Source: Schistosoma haematobium (Eukaryota > Platyhelminthes > Trematoda > Strigeidida > Schistosomatidae). Taken from it: a stretch of 64,000 bases of DNA. The translations under genes were made by a program, and so were the position numbers. Of this stretch, positions 1-11,640 are shown piece by piece. The DNA lies in contig NC_067201.1 in NCBI RefSeq assembly GCF_000699445.3, positions 11,277,501 to 11,341,500 of the forward strand, in the 5' to 3' direction. The notes under the pieces were generated by a model that saw only the letters and a list, made by a program, of their open reading frames with translations, was not told the DNA's origin and did no database searches. Position 1 is the stretch's first letter, and each line of letters starts with the position of its first letter.

Positions 1-609
1 ATTAAAACAATTGAGAATCAATATAGTGAATTGAAGGTAATATCTCTCTTTATATGATTTTAAAATTATGGATTTGAACACTGATAAGGTCATAAATACA
101 TTGTTGACAGAATTCCATACTATAAAGAAACAATTATCTAGAGCCTCCTAGTTCTAACTCTTTAGTAGATCTATTAAATGAAACAGTATAATGAATATTG
201 TTGAAGATTTTTGTCTCAATAACATGATGATAGACACAGAACTTTGAGAAATATTAAGAAAATAGAAAGCACGGTAAAGTTTTTCTATTCCATCTGATAA
301 CTTTGATTTATATAAATCCACGAAATTCACATTAATTAAAATCTTATGATGGTTTAACCAATAGTCGAATATTAGTAAACGTTGTTTTCCTAAAGACATA
401 CCTTTTCAGTTCATAGACTGAATTGTATGTAGATGTTACCAAGTTAACAGTTCAAAAGCTCATACATATATATAAGACAACGTCTGGAATCGAGAACACA
501 AGTCTACACTTTCATTCACGATGGCAACCATTGTAGCAGCGATTATAATCGACAATTTATTCAATTGTGGATCTTCATTTTATTTCATCTGGTCACTCAT
601 ACTAAAGCA
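1..609. other. AT-rich sequence without recognised gene
   Basis: No exon, RNA gene or clear repeat is seen here. Short open frames have no splice sites and no resemblance to known domains. Confidence 0.5.
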
Positions 610-970
610 ATTTTGATTAGGATCATGAATCGATCAATGTTAGACTACAATTGAAAACATGCAAACAGTGGACGGCCGAGACCAGTGGAGCTAATCTGTG
701 TCAGGCAGTGACAAGTATCTACTTCGGTCAACGGGAGATGGTTGCAAAACTTCGTGGATTAGTTGTAGTCAGACATTAACACCGTTAAATGCCGGCTCCG
801 TGGTCTATAGGTTAGGCATTTTCGCGCGAAACCGAAGATTCTGGGTTCGAATCCCACATGAGGGATCGTGGATACACACTTCTGAGGAGTCCCATACAAG
901 AACGAAGCAATTATCCAGTGCTTCCAAATTTTCAACGACGATCTAACATTGACCCATCCGTGACATCAAT
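610..970. mobile_element. Family B SINE, inverted pair
   Basis: A minus-strand piece of the family B tail (about 612-673) is joined head to head with a long plus-strand copy (about 676-970). The plus copy has an A-box-like GGCTCCGTGG near 793, a perfect B box GGTTCGAATCC near 844-854, and a hammerhead-like CTGAGGAG at 882-889. The second core element reads GAAGC instead of GAAAC, so this ribozyme is probably dead. The minus piece starts inside the ribozyme, a few bases before the expected cleavage position. Confidence 0.75.
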
Positions 971-1089
971 CTAAACAAAATTACAAATTAATAAAAGTCA
1001 TTTTAGGTAACTTTTACACATGTGTTCAAAATAATATAAGGAATGTATACTAAACATTAAAAGAGATTGCAAACTGAAAAAAATAATTG

Positions 1090-1663
1090 AATTTGTTCTG
1101 AGATGCGTTTGGAAAGTGATCGCTTTGTGCAGCCTATGTAGCGTGCCTCACATGAGCACGTAAATTTATAGATACACATTGATATGAGTCAAAGCGTACG
1201 TTTATCTTTAACATATCCCAGAATGGTAGGTCGGCTAGAGAAAACAATTCGGAGCTCAGCTGTGTAGAATGTTTTATTCAACGATCTTGGAATCCGTTTA
1301 TTTAGTATTTCAGCAGCCGTGTCTCCTTTAAATTTTGTTATCATAAACAACGTTTTCTTCTGTACTATCGATGCTTTTATGACAATGGAATTTAAAGGAG
1401 ACACAACTACTGAAATCTTAAATAAACGGATTTCAAAATCGTTGAATAAAACGATCTACGCAACTAAGCTCCTAATCGTTTTCTCAAGCCAACCTAAGAT
1501 TCTTGGATGTGTTAAGGATAAACTTCCACTTTGGGCCACATCAATGTGTATATCTATAAATTTACTTGCTCATGTGGGGCACGTTACATAGGCCGCACAA
1601 GACGATCACTTTCCAAACGCATCTCAGAACACTATCCAGCTTGGCTTTCAAAAGATGAATTGA
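1090..1663. mobile_element. Penelope-like element fragment as a large palindrome
   Basis: Two copies of one PLE segment face each other with a centre near 1361. The right arm (plus) and left arm (minus) encode nearly the same peptide, containing FKGDT, EILNKRI and SLNKT blocks, followed by the YIGRT half of a GIY-YIG endonuclease (plus strand near 1587-1603). In known PLEs this block links the reverse transcriptase to the C-terminal endonuclease. Neither arm has an intact frame, so both are relics. The spacer at the centre is about 40 bases. Confidence 0.75.
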
Positions 1664-2160
1664 ATTTGTACTCTTAAACTCAATGGAGTTACATAATCAA
1701 AGTTATATTAAAATAGGAGATTTTATTAAGAGTGGATATTCTTAATTGGGTGATTAGCTTTTGTTATAAATTAAGGAGTAACATAATTCAATGTAATTGA
1801 TAACTTTACTTATAAAAATATTACCACAATAAGTAATAATTTTGTATAATGTAAAATGTATTTGTATAAGTTAACACATACTCATTTCATTTATTCATGT
1901 GTTTAGTTCATATTCATGTTCTAAGCCTGTTTTATGGCATTTTAGCATGTCTTAAATTCTAGATATCATATGTTATTAAATTAAATAACTAAATAAATTA
2001 TCAAAAGACTATAATTTGTAGTGTACTTGGTTGTTCAACTGATGTTAATATTAATATATCATTTTTTTCTTTAAACAACCTACTGAATTCAAGACATTTA
2101 CTATCTGTACAATCATAAGTGTTCAACGTTATTCCTTTGTAAGAAATATGTATGAAAATT
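1664..2160. other. AT-rich spacer
   Basis: No gene or clear repeat is recognised. Confidence 0.4.
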
Positions 2161-2164
2161 GTTT

Positions 2165-2520
2165 AAACATATTTACTAGACAAAGATGGATAGTGCCTAG
2201 CAGTGGAATCCAGGACGCACGTCTCGTCCTCATCATCTGAATGTCTCTGCATCTCAGAGTTGATGTTCACTCTGGAACTGGAACCCAGCACAGTTCGCTT
2301 CAAACGCCATCGTATCCCAAATAGGACGAGACGTGCTTCTTGGATTCCACTGCTAGCCGCCACCTATCTTTACTTATAAAGCTTCTGAATTAAGGTAATA
2401 TCGAAGCAATCCGCCCAGGATACACATATGCCAACAAGAAAGAGACTGATCAATCACAGTCCTCAATAACAATGGGAAGATACAAGTAAACAACACCAAG
2501 TGATTCTTTACTAGACGTTT
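2165..2520. mobile_element. Family A (SM-alpha-like) SINE, rearranged
   Basis: The left half (about 2180-2310) is minus-strand head sequence with B-box remnant and a ribozyme that has lost stem II. The right half (about 2310-2520) is plus-strand ribozyme 3' part and tail. The plus part keeps stem II but has GAGAC for GAAAC. The two halves therefore form a fold-back, and neither ribozyme looks active. Confidence 0.75.
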
Positions 2521-2564
2521 TCTTAAATGTAACTAAGCATGTATCACACTTCAGATTATTCATT

Positions 2565-2567
<3 letters not shown>

Positions 2568-2601
<34 letters not shown>
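2568..2601. repeat. (TA)n microsatellite
   Basis: Uninterrupted alternating TA run. Confidence 0.95.
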
Positions 2602-2605
<4 letters not shown>

Positions 2606-2700
2606 GTTATAAAATATAACTAGTGATTACGTAATCAACGATCAAGATCGGGTTTTTTTGATCAACTACATACATAACTATTTATTCACAATAATCTTAC

Positions 2701-2995
2701 CTTCATCTAAAATGTTATCGATATAATATTGATTTTGGCTAGAATCATCCAAAGATAAATCTGTTGAATGCAATAAATTCTGTATAGTATTATTATTATT
2801 ATTAAATATTGATTGTGATCTATTATAATTAATAATTATAGATTGATTATTGATTTTTTGTAATTTATTATTATTATTATCACTAATATTATTTATTATT
2901 AAATTAGTAAATATAAATGAATGTATCATTCGTTCTGTAAAATAAATGAAATAATATAATGAAATGATAAGAGTTATTTTAAAATATTTACACAT
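2701..2995 (-). CDS. Exon of an unrecognised Asn-rich protein (first or internal exon)
   Basis: On the minus strand an open frame ends at a strong donor (GAAG then GTAAGATT; last exon base 2701) in phase 1. Two starts are possible. Read from the ATG at 2993-2995, with an in-frame TAG just before it, the protein begins MCKYFKITLIISLYYFIYF, a plausible signal peptide, and the exon has 98 codons plus one base. Alternatively a strong pyrimidine-rich acceptor (TTTATTTTACAG) gives an internal exon 2701-2934, phase 1 on both sides, and the hydrophobic stretch would then be an intron tract read by chance. Downstream are Asn runs encoded by AAT repeats and an acidic end (DDSSQNQYYIDNILDE). I do not recognise the protein. 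The remaining exons must lie left of the window. Confidence 0.5.
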
Positions 2996-3764
2996 CTACG
3001 CAACAATGAAATATGATAGATGGATGGATAGATATCTTTTATAATCTGTAATGGTTATATATATGTATATTGTTTATTGTATATGTTAACAAGTAGGTAT
3101 ACATTGAATAAAGTTTCATCATTATCATTCAGGTAATTGGGTACATTGATTACATTGTAGAACAAAAAGAAAAATAAACAAACAAACTATCTTTCTTATT
3201 GTATATTGGGAAATTACATTTAATTATGTATTTCTTTAATTTCTTTCATATATTTATTACGAATTGTATAGTTTGTATTGTGGTGTACAATTATTGTTAT
3301 TATTATTCTTCGTATACATTTTTCTATATTATTACTACTGTTATCTCAATTAGTAATATAAACATATAGGGATTTAAACGCCATTGTTTTTTTTGAGAAA
3401 TAATAAAAATACTTGAACTATTTGAATACTTTTTTTTATTGGTTCATTGAAACAATGTCTCTTTAATTTGATTGGTTAATTAAGATGAGATGGGGAATTT
3501 ATTGGTAAAGCATGTTTTATTTAGTCTGATGTTTATTGTTATTATTATTATTATTATTATTATCAAAGAAAGGATTTGTGATGTGATTTAGAATTGGACC
3601 TAATGAACAATAGCTCAATCTTAAGACAATCATTTGTAGTACATGAAAAGACTGTTCATTTTGAAATTCTATTGTAGTACTAGGGATCTGTGTACTGAGT
3701 ATAGATAAATAAATATGGATCATAATGTACTTACAGTTTCCATTTCTTCTTTAGACATTAACAT
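2996..3764. other. AT-rich spacer with (ATT)n
   Basis: It contains an ATT/TTA microsatellite at about 3537-3562 whose minus-strand reading gives an artificial Asn run. No gene is supported. If 2995 is a true start, the promoter of that gene should lie here, but I see no distinctive element. Confidence 0.4.
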
Positions 3765-3960
3765 TGTTGTGTGCCAACTCACGAGTTTATAGGTCAAGAG
3801 TTCGCGCGCAAGACTGAAGGTTTTGAGTTTGAGTCCCACATGAGACATCATGGATGTACACTGCTGAGGAGTTTCATACTAGCAATAAACAGCCGTCCAG
3901 TGCTTGCAAGTTTTCATTGGTGATCTGGGTTGCATTGACTCACGAATTCAATTGTTAAAA
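3765..3960 (+). mobile_element. Family B SINE, 5' truncated
   Basis: It starts within the A-box region, has a decayed B box (GAGTTTGAGTCCC near 3823) and a ribozyme region with CTGAGGAG intact near 3862. The GAAAC element and stem II are mutated. It is followed by the normal family B tail. Confidence 0.7.
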
Positions 3961-5809
3961 TTACTAGAATCTTCGCAAATTCTTAATCTGAAAACATTTT
4001 CTTCCTAGCTCATAACTGTTATTTTCGACATCAATTCCTCCCTGATATTAGTCCATTCACAACTCATAAATACTGAATAATCTTAACCACTAGTTTTGAA
4101 ATGTTCTGTCTTCCTGTTTCATTGTGGTTTTGAACTTAACGTTATTGTCTTAAGTATGTAAAACTTTGCTTTTGCTTATTGCAACCTTTAGGTGCTGCGA
4201 AATATGATAAATTCATTTTATTCCCCCTCTCCCGTCCTGTTGAGCTCACCTTGTTAGAATTTATCAATAAATCACAATATATTAAGTATTTTAACGTACA
4301 CGTAACTGTAATCATAATTTCTGATCACGTAAATGTTACTTCTGATCTTTACTCAGTTCATAATTTTTAAGTATTACACAATTCATGGCACAAATCTTTT
4401 ATTTCAAAACTATTATGTTCTCATGCTTTTCTCTGTTTTCTTTTCCAGAATGCTTTGACAATTATTCTATATATAACTAAATATTAGTACGTTTTATATG
4501 ATTCTTTCACAATAATTCCAACTTTTTATTCAATGTCTACATGTAAAACTCAATTTGATAAATAACAAATGTCGTATGATATGCAGTTGAAAATCTGTCT
4601 TTAGTTGGTCAACAAGGGGTACGTATATTTGTTCTGTTAGATAACCTGAAATATGTTGAATTCATACATTTCATTATATAGTAATGTGCGAGATTTTTAT
4701 CGTTTGCACCAAAAATGTATCTAGAGCAACCATTGTAATCCGGGTAGTTCTGAATAGATAGTTTATTTTAGTATGATTTCCGATAGTTATCTAATGAACA
4801 TCAATCCAAGATCTAAATTACACGGTTCATCAGTCTTCATGAACGTCCTATAGTCATGATCATCATCAGCTCACTAATAACTAATTTAGAAAATCAGTTC
4901 CCAGAATTTCAGAAAAAACCTATAACCATTTGATTTCAATCATGTCGGATTTAACCTAGTCGTTCACCAATAATGTTAGAAGACGGTCTCTCTGTATTGC
5001 AAAATTCAACTTATTGTCAAATAAGTTCTATTGATGTCAGTAGAAATTAAACAATTGTAGTTTCGACATGTTTACAGAAGTACAACATGACAGTAATAAT
5101 CAATAAAGTCAGTTAACATGCGAAAACTTCACTATTCGTTAAACTAGGCAATAAATATATCAGTTAAAATTTTCAGCTAATACTAATGGATGGGAAGAAT
5201 TTATGTTTGTAATGTTGTAGGTGTCGTGTCCTACGAGTTGGAGGGTTTAGCCACGAAGCTCGTATTGTTATTTTGGACGATATCGACATTTACCTCAAAA
5301 TGATATAGTCATCCAGACGAACAATAAATATTTCACGATCAAGCAAGACAGTTCATGAAACACAACATCAACATCGTTATTTTCAGCTGTAATTTTTTTC
5401 CACTATCTTCTATTCATAATATGTACGTCCGATATAATTTATTTTTGATTTTATCTTGAATAGGTTATTACGACTTTGGAATGATGATCCAAGTTGGTTG
5501 AATATCCAGCAGTTCATTCTACTAAGGATGGCAGAATTTCAACTTATCCTCCTCTCTGAGTTGTTTTATTTCGCTTAATATTTCGTCAGATTGCTTCAGG
5601 ATAAAACAAGGATATTTCTATGCCAATTTACGTAAATACTTGTCTTTTTATAGTCAAAGCATTCTTTTTTTATTATTTAGATGTTTTACTTAGACTTTTA
5701 AACACATTACCTATGTAAAACGGAAAAAATAAGTATATTGAGTTATATATTACAATTTAAATATTCTTTCGAATGCATCAAAAAGCCATACATTTCCTTG
5801 TGAGTAAGT
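3961..5809. other. No gene seen; one weak repeat match
   Basis: No exon is supported. Bases around 5228-5290 resemble the arm of the palindrome at 54849-55030 (an AGTTGGAGGGTTTAG-like block followed by GACGA), so a decayed copy of the same repeat is likely. Confidence 0.35.
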
Positions 5810-6215
5810 CTGGTTAATAACAATGATTCCTACATGACATTGATCACTACCAAGTGATCAACCAATTGTAAATACATCTCAGTCCTACAGGAGGTCAGTC
5901 GCTATCCGGGTAGCTGAGTGGTAACGTCTCTGAATGTGAAGCTGGGTGACACGGGGTCGAATCTGTCAGGGGGCATCAGTTTTTTCAAGATTTCAGGTAC
6001 ACCTTGCTAACAAGTGCCAAGTAGCACAAAACCTAGGTCCAAGGTTTCCTGTTAACTACCTCCAACCACCATCTTAATTCAACATAGTGCACGCAATTTC
6101 GAGTCACCTAGACTAGTGGCCACATTGCAACTTGGTTGATAGAATTCAATCTACACTAAGAAGTGCCTGACATACACGACATTGATCACTACCTAGCGAT
6201 CAATCAGTTTTAAAA
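5810..6215 (+). mobile_element. Family C SINE with flanking tail repeats
   Basis: The Pol III-type A box TAGCTGAGTGG lies at 5911-5921 and a B box GGGTCGAATCT at 5954-5964. The hammerhead region follows at about 5996-6055 but has CTAACAA for CTGANGA and CAAAAC for GAAAC, so it is inactive. The family tail block GACATTGATCACTAC occurs both before the promoter (near 5840) and at the 3' end (near 6179), as expected if two units were joined tail to head. Confidence 0.75.
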
Positions 6216-6339
6216 CGGGTTATTAATAAGCGTAATTACTATTACCTCTGAAATACTCATTATTAATAATCATTCTATCAATGATACATGACTCAAGTAA
6301 ACATCAGTTCCAGACAATTCTGGAGCTCTAGTGAGAAGC

Positions 6340-6545
6340 AGTGACTAATTGAGTTCAACCGAGTCTGTTATAGGATAGTAAATCACAAAATACAATAGTG
6401 GATGTTTTGTGTGAGCGGGATCGTAGATGCGCACTGCTAGGGGGTCCCACAATAGGACAAAACGGTCGTCCAGTGCTTCCAGGTTTTTAATGGTGATCTA
6501 ACATCAATCGGTTCAATATCTCAATCAAAAACTTAACAATCTCCA
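6340..6545 (+). mobile_element. Family B SINE with internal deletion
   Basis: The 5' part of the SINE is joined to the ribozyme region and tail; the tRNA-like promoter is deleted. The ribozyme has CTAGGGGG in place of CTGAGGAG and is inactive. Confidence 0.7.
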
Positions 6546-6704
6546 CAACCTCTAAACTATTAATTGCACTATTATTTCACTCACCCTATTTGCCCCATAT
6601 TTCTTCTGATCATAGATCTTAAATTTTTACTTAACATATATGCAGATTCAAGTTAACATTCTATATGAGTCATAACAAAAATTAACACACTTATTCTATG
6701 GCTA

Positions 6705-7000
6705 TCAAGACTCAGTAGCTAAGTTGATAACGTGATGGCTTTTGAAGAGTACGATATTGGGTTTCAGTACCAGAGTGAACATCAACACAGATGCAGTCAC
6801 ATTCAGCTGACGAGTTCCAAGTATAACGAAACGCGCGTTCTACATTCCACTGTTAGCAACTATCCATGTTTGCTTATAATTCTTGTAAATTAAATCAATA
6901 TCGAGGCAATACTCACAGTATGCACATATGCCAATAAGAGAGAGACTGATCAATTGCAGTCCTAAAACATCAATGGAAAGATTCAAATAAAACAATACCA
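6705..7000 (+). mobile_element. Family A (SM-alpha-like) SINE, nearly full length
   Basis: Head with A-box TAGCTAAGTTG near 6718, decayed B box near 6759, hammerhead near 6790-6850 and full tail ending CCAAGTGAATT. The ribozyme core CTGACGA and GAAAC are intact, but the cleavage triplet is GTT and stem I (ATTCAG against CTACAT) is mismatched, so activity is doubtful. Confidence 0.8.
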
Positions 7001-7864
7001 AGTGAATTTTGTTTGACAATCCTAAGTTCGCATGCTTTAAACGATGGACTTTACCCTTAACCTGGACACTTTTCGAATTATAAAACCTGAATAGAATTTA
7101 TCGAAAAGAATATCATTCATCCATATATATTATTGTTTTAAATAACAAACTATAGTGAATATTTTCTTTTTGTGAAAAAATTAGTTTCATTTTGTTAACT
7201 GAAGGTCTAGATCTCTCATTGATAAATGGAAGTGAATCTATTTACATATATATATATGTACATTCTTTTGAACATTTACTCCCCTTAAAGCATTTGAGTT
7301 CTTCAGCAAACTGAGTAAAAATATAAAAAAGAGAAAAAAAGGAAACAGTAGCCTGATTTAATATACAGTTGATTTGTGGGGAAAAAACACAAATTGAAAT
7401 GAATAAAATTGTGAATTTTGTTAACAAAAAAAAGAAAAAAATCTCCAATTTTACGAGTTGCTTTCACTTCTTTATTCTCTTTCTTTTTTTGTCGATTTTT
7501 CTTTTCGCTAATCAGTAATTGATCTTAGTTTAGTTGAGTATGTAGTGAGTATGTTGGTCATTTTGTTGCCTACTTCTTTGTTGTTGTTTTTTTTTGAATT
7601 TACTTTGTGTTGTCTTTGTTCTTCTTTTTGTTCTTGTGAAAATAAAGTTTTAATGAATTGAGGAAAATGATTAAATGAAATCAATTTTGTTAGACACTTC
7701 TCTTGTTGTTTTTTTTTTGTTTTTTATACCGCCATCTTATCATCATTGTGTCGATACAAACATAAAAGATTTACTGATAATTAAAATTATTATTTTCAAG
7801 TGTTTAATAATTTAGTTGAAAGACAGTAAATCATTTATATAAGGAATGGTATTAATTAAAATGA
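7001..7864. other. T-rich low-complexity stretch
   Basis: Long T-rich and TTG/TTC-rich runs, strongest at 7460-7720. No open frame is credible. Confidence 0.5.
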
Positions 7865-8095
7865 CTATTTCATTTAAATTCACTTGGTATTGTTTGGTTT
7901 GTAACTTCCCAGTATCTTCTCAGTAGCTGAGTAGATGACGCGATGGCGTTTGAAGCGAATGTTACTGGGTTTGAGTACCAGAGTGAACATCAACTTTGAG
8001 ATGCAGGTAACTCCAGCTGACAAGTTCCGAATAGGACGAAACGCGCATCCTGGATTCCACTGCTAGCCACTATCCATCATTGCTTACAAAAAGAC
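7865..8095 (+). mobile_element. Family A SINE, tail inverted in front of head
   Basis: A short minus-strand tail piece (near 7878-7920) precedes a plus-strand head, B box and ribozyme (about 7921-8090). The core reads CTGACAA instead of CTGANGA; GAAAC and the ACGCGC arm of stem III remain. The copy ends at the TTGCTTA position that recurs as an end point in other family A copies. Confidence 0.75.
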
Positions 8096-8149
8096 TATTT
8101 CATTTGTTTATTGATTTAGCTTGAAAATCTGAATAAGGCATTAACTCGT

Positions 8150-8320
8150 CAATATTAGGTGTTTAGGAAAATGCCATATGCGCATGAGACTGATAGATCC
8201 TGAGTTAGAATCCCGTAAGGTGTGATCGTCTAGTGGCCGTCTAGTGCTTCCAGGTTTTCCATGGTGGTCTAGCTTTAATCGACACATGAATTCAACTATA
8301 GAATTACTAAAATCTTTACA
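8150..8320 (+). mobile_element. Family B SINE lacking its ribozyme
   Basis: A decayed B box (GAGTTAGAATCCCG) runs into the tail block with most of the hammerhead deleted. Confidence 0.65.
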
Positions 8321-8734
8321 AAACTCCCTTCTGATAAAATGTCATACGTCTATGTAGTAGCTTCAAACTCAAAGTGATTATCTCAGAATCAGTTGAGTTT
8401 GTATTTAGGCTAATTGAATAATTTTGTTTATTTTATTATCTATACATTTTTAAAAAACTAAAGATTGTACCATTTCTATGCTGTTGAAATAAGAACGCTT
8501 TCAGTGAGATAAAAACAAGTTCGGGTCAATATCAATTAAGTATAATAGTTGGAATGTTTGTATTGTTATTGAAACTTATTATATATTCAGCACAGTAAAG
8601 GGATTTCACTTATGATTTAATTATAAGTCTACTGTTCTGTATGTTCTAAAATCAATATTTTTGGATGGTAACTTTAGATTTTGGCTCTTAATTTAGTCAG
8701 TACAATCTATTACATTACATTATACTAATACAAT

Positions 8735-8935
8735 ATCATACCGACTCAGTGGTTTGGAGTTTAAGCGTTTATGCTTAAGACTGATGATTTTGAGCTCGAG
8801 TCCCACGTATAGGATCGTGAAATATACTGCTAGGGAAGTTTCATACTAGGAACAAACGACCGTTAAGTGCTTCTAGGTTTTCAATCGTTATCTAACTTAG
8901 ATCGATCAATACTTTCAGAAAAATTTAGCAATTCT
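8735..8935 (+). mobile_element. Family B SINE, decayed
   Basis: A-box-like CGACTCAGTGG near 8743, B-box remnant near 8801, and a ribozyme region with CTAGGGAAG for CTGAGGAG. It is recognisable but inactive. Confidence 0.7.
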
Positions 8936-9059
8936 CACAACACCATATTGAATATTTTTAATAAGTTTTAAATATTGTTTTGTTTTTTGTCAAGTTGTTC
9001 AAGGATAACATAAGTAAATATTCACAAAACTAACTTATAACCATCAGTAAATCGCTAAT

Positions 9060-9160
9060 CATTAAACAATATTTTTCTGAAAGGATCAATGTTAGACCAC
9101 CTGGAAGGACTAGACAGTGCTTCTCAACAGTGCGCATCCACAATGCTATACTGATCATCT
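9060..9160 (-). mobile_element. Family B SINE fragment
   Basis: Minus-strand tail and ribozyme stem I sequence only (GTGCGCATCCAC visible on the plus strand near 9131); stem II and GAAAC are deleted. Confidence 0.6.
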
Positions 9161-9404
9161 TTTTTGTAATAAACTAAAGACATCTATTCATGTATTAAAA
9201 GAAGAAAGATTGATCAGATGAACTGTTCAACATTCATCAGATTCACTCGTAAATCCATACAATCTTTAAATATATAATCTATTTTACAATTATAAATAAT
9301 CATATATTTGTTAGACAGCTTTTTAAAAAATAAATAGTTTTACTGAAAGTAGTACCGAAATCTTAGAAGAATTCTATTTTTAAAATGAAATACAAAAATA
9401 AGTC

Positions 9405-9700
9405 GTTACCAGTGGAGTTCAACCAGGTCTGTTGTGAGATAGTAGCTCACTGAAGACAATGGTGTACGGTGGCGCAACTTCGTGGATTGGTCGAAGTTAG
9501 ACATTAACACCGTTGGATGCTGGCCAGTTCAGTGGTCTAGTTGGTTAAATGCCTGGCTGATAGGTGCTGGTTTGGAATCTCGCGGGGGGGGTCGTGGATG
9601 CTGAGGAGTCCCCTACTAGGACGAAACGGCCGTCCAGTGCCTCCAGGTTTACCATGGTGGTCTAGCTTCAATTGACTCATGATTTCAACCAACAAAATAT
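9405..9700 (+). mobile_element. Family B SINE, nearly full length
   Basis: It has the 5' body starting near ACCAGTGGAGTTCAACC, the tRNA-like promoter region near 9530-9580, ribozyme at 9596-9645 and a complete tail. The B box has decayed to GGTTTGGAATCTC. Confidence 0.8.
9596..9645 (+). ncRNA. Hammerhead of family B lacking the 5' strand of stem I
   Basis: CTGAGGA at 9601-9607, stem II GTCC/GGAC, GAAAC at 9623-9627 and the GTC cleavage triplet ending at 9634 are all intact. A small deletion removed the 5' strand (GCACTG) that should pair with CAGTGC after the cleavage site. The core is preserved but probably cannot cleave itself. Confidence 0.6.
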
Positions 9701-10084
9701 GTTTATTAAAATCATGAACATCCATTAACAATGTAAAAAACGATAGCCAATGAATAATAACTGTTAAAACCGGTTGCTTTACATGATAACAACACGAGTT
9801 AAGATTGAAATGTCGTATAATTATCAGATGGTATAGAAATAAAATACGTTGGTTACATGAGAAAGGTCAATATACAAAAGAATTGGGGTAAATAGTACAA
9901 TAGAACAGAAAGAATTTTTTTTCATTACTCATGTATAGCACCGACTTATCTAAACATATGCCATTTAAAGCCAGAACAAACACTGAAGCGGAATAATATG
10001 AAGTAATTATATTTCGTGATTTCTTATCAGCTGCTTACAAACAAATATGTATTAGGATTTTACATAGAGGTAAGAAAATAGGCA

Positions 10085-10932
10085 CTCAATGAACCTATTC
10101 AATCTGCTTAATAAAGTATATAAGGATAAAGATCTTGCTATGGAACATGAAGTAGAAGTTAAATTCCATTTTCTAGATATTGGAATTACACGAACATCAG
10201 ATGGCACAGTACAAAGATATATTCACTGCAAAAATACGTGGAGTGCAGTTTATCTCAATTACTATAGTTCCTGTCTAATAAGTAACAAAAAGGCTATTGC
10301 ACGAATCCTTTCCGACCGCGCACGCAAAATTTGCTCAAAGGAGTGCTTGATATATGAAATAGTTTTCATCACAAATTGCCTACGTGAAAATACATATCCG
10401 GCGAAGTTCATCCAGAAATATGCAATAACGAAACCTCGGGCAAAGTGCGATAGAGTAGAAAACGAAACCTGCCTCTTATACTTACACTTCAAAGGAGACG
10501 AAATCACTGGAATAATTAATTACAAAATAAATTTCACATTGAAAGTGACTTACCCAGCAGCAAAACTGACGACGCTATGGGAAACGAACTATTCGCTCAA
10601 ACAAACTAAAATAGATAGATCCTCTTTTCTCAGTAGTACCAACGTACATGTATGTGCCAAAGCAAATACATTGGAAGAACCGAGAAAAGAGTACATTTTT
10701 GCATTTCTGAACATATTCTAAAGAAATTGAGACTGTGAGGGACGAGGGCTCTCAACAGTGAATTTAATAGACACCGGGCATAACATTGACATTCCTGATG
10801 CTTTTAAAGTTATTATCAGACAAAGAAATACTGTTCCTCTCCGTTTTCTTGAAGTGATAGCGATAAAAAAAACTCGAACCTGATCTACGTATACAAAAAG
10901 AGACGTTAATGAACCTATTACTACCCTGGTAA

Positions 10933-10935
<3 letters not shown>
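10085..10935 (+). pseudogene. Penelope-like element, C-terminal RT/linker part
   Basis: A frame of about 210 codons (10089-10721) matches the region of PLE polyproteins after the RT catalytic core: HFLDIGITRTSDGTVQR resembles the usual 'FLDVLLTR..DG..QR' block, followed by SNKKAIARILSDRARKIC, an LRENTYP block and LHFKGDEITGIIN. After a stop, the homology goes on out of frame with DTGHNIDIPDAFKVIIRQ and LRFLEVIAI, the end of the endonuclease region. The CxC/GIY-YIG centre is lost. The upstream RT motifs are absent, so it is a 5'-truncated dead copy. A (TA)n tract follows directly. Confidence 0.75.

Positions 10936-10978
<43 letters not shown>
10936..10978. repeat. (TA)n microsatellite after PLE
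   Basis: Alternating AT run directly at the 3' end of the PLE copy. Confidence 0.95.
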
Positions 10979-10980
<2 letters not shown>

Positions 10981-11334
10981 TTAAGGTAACTAATTGCATG
11001 AAATATACCAAATAATTATGTAATACTAAGGAGACGGAACATCATAGTCTTTCATAAGTTTCTATTAATATTCTAGATGATTTTAAATTCTGTCTGTTTT
11101 GATCGAGTAACACACATTCAAAAAACTGATTGTTTTAAATATGTAATTCGGAAATAAATTTTTTGTTAAAATGATTATTCATCCATGAATTATTCTATTT
11201 TGTTTTTAATGGTATACTTCATGAGTATAATTCTCATTATCAGTAATGAAGTAATCAAACTATATTTGATTACTAAAAACCTATTTCATGTTGTTGTTCA
11301 GTCAATTTAATATCAGATGGGTTTTTTGTTGAGA

Positions 11335-11640
11335 TCGCAGTAACTTCAATGGTTAAGATCATGAGTCAGTTGAAGCTAGACCACCATGGAAAATCTGGAA
11401 GCACTGGACGGCCGTTTAGTCCTATTGTGGGACTCCTCCACGATCGCGCCCCCCCTGCGAGATTCGAACCCAGGACCTACTGGTTTCGCGCGCGAACACT
11501 TAACTACTAGACCACTGACCCGGCATCCAACGGTGTTAATATCTAGCTTCAACTAACCCACGAAATTGAGCGACACATTCACCATTGTCTTCTGTGAGTT
11601 ACTATCTCACAACAGACCTGGTTGAACTCCAATGGTCACT
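11335..11640 (-). mobile_element. Family B SINE, minus strand
   Basis: Nearly complete: tail, ribozyme, B box (GGTTCGAATCTCG on the minus strand near 11460-11475), A-box region near 11510 and 5' body to about 11635. The ribozyme has lost the 5' strand of stem I and reads TAAAC for GAAAC. Confidence 0.8.

Noticed and set aside
3517..3723. 68-codon minus frame ending in an Asn run
   Set aside because: The Asn run is an ATT microsatellite and there are no splice signals or domains.
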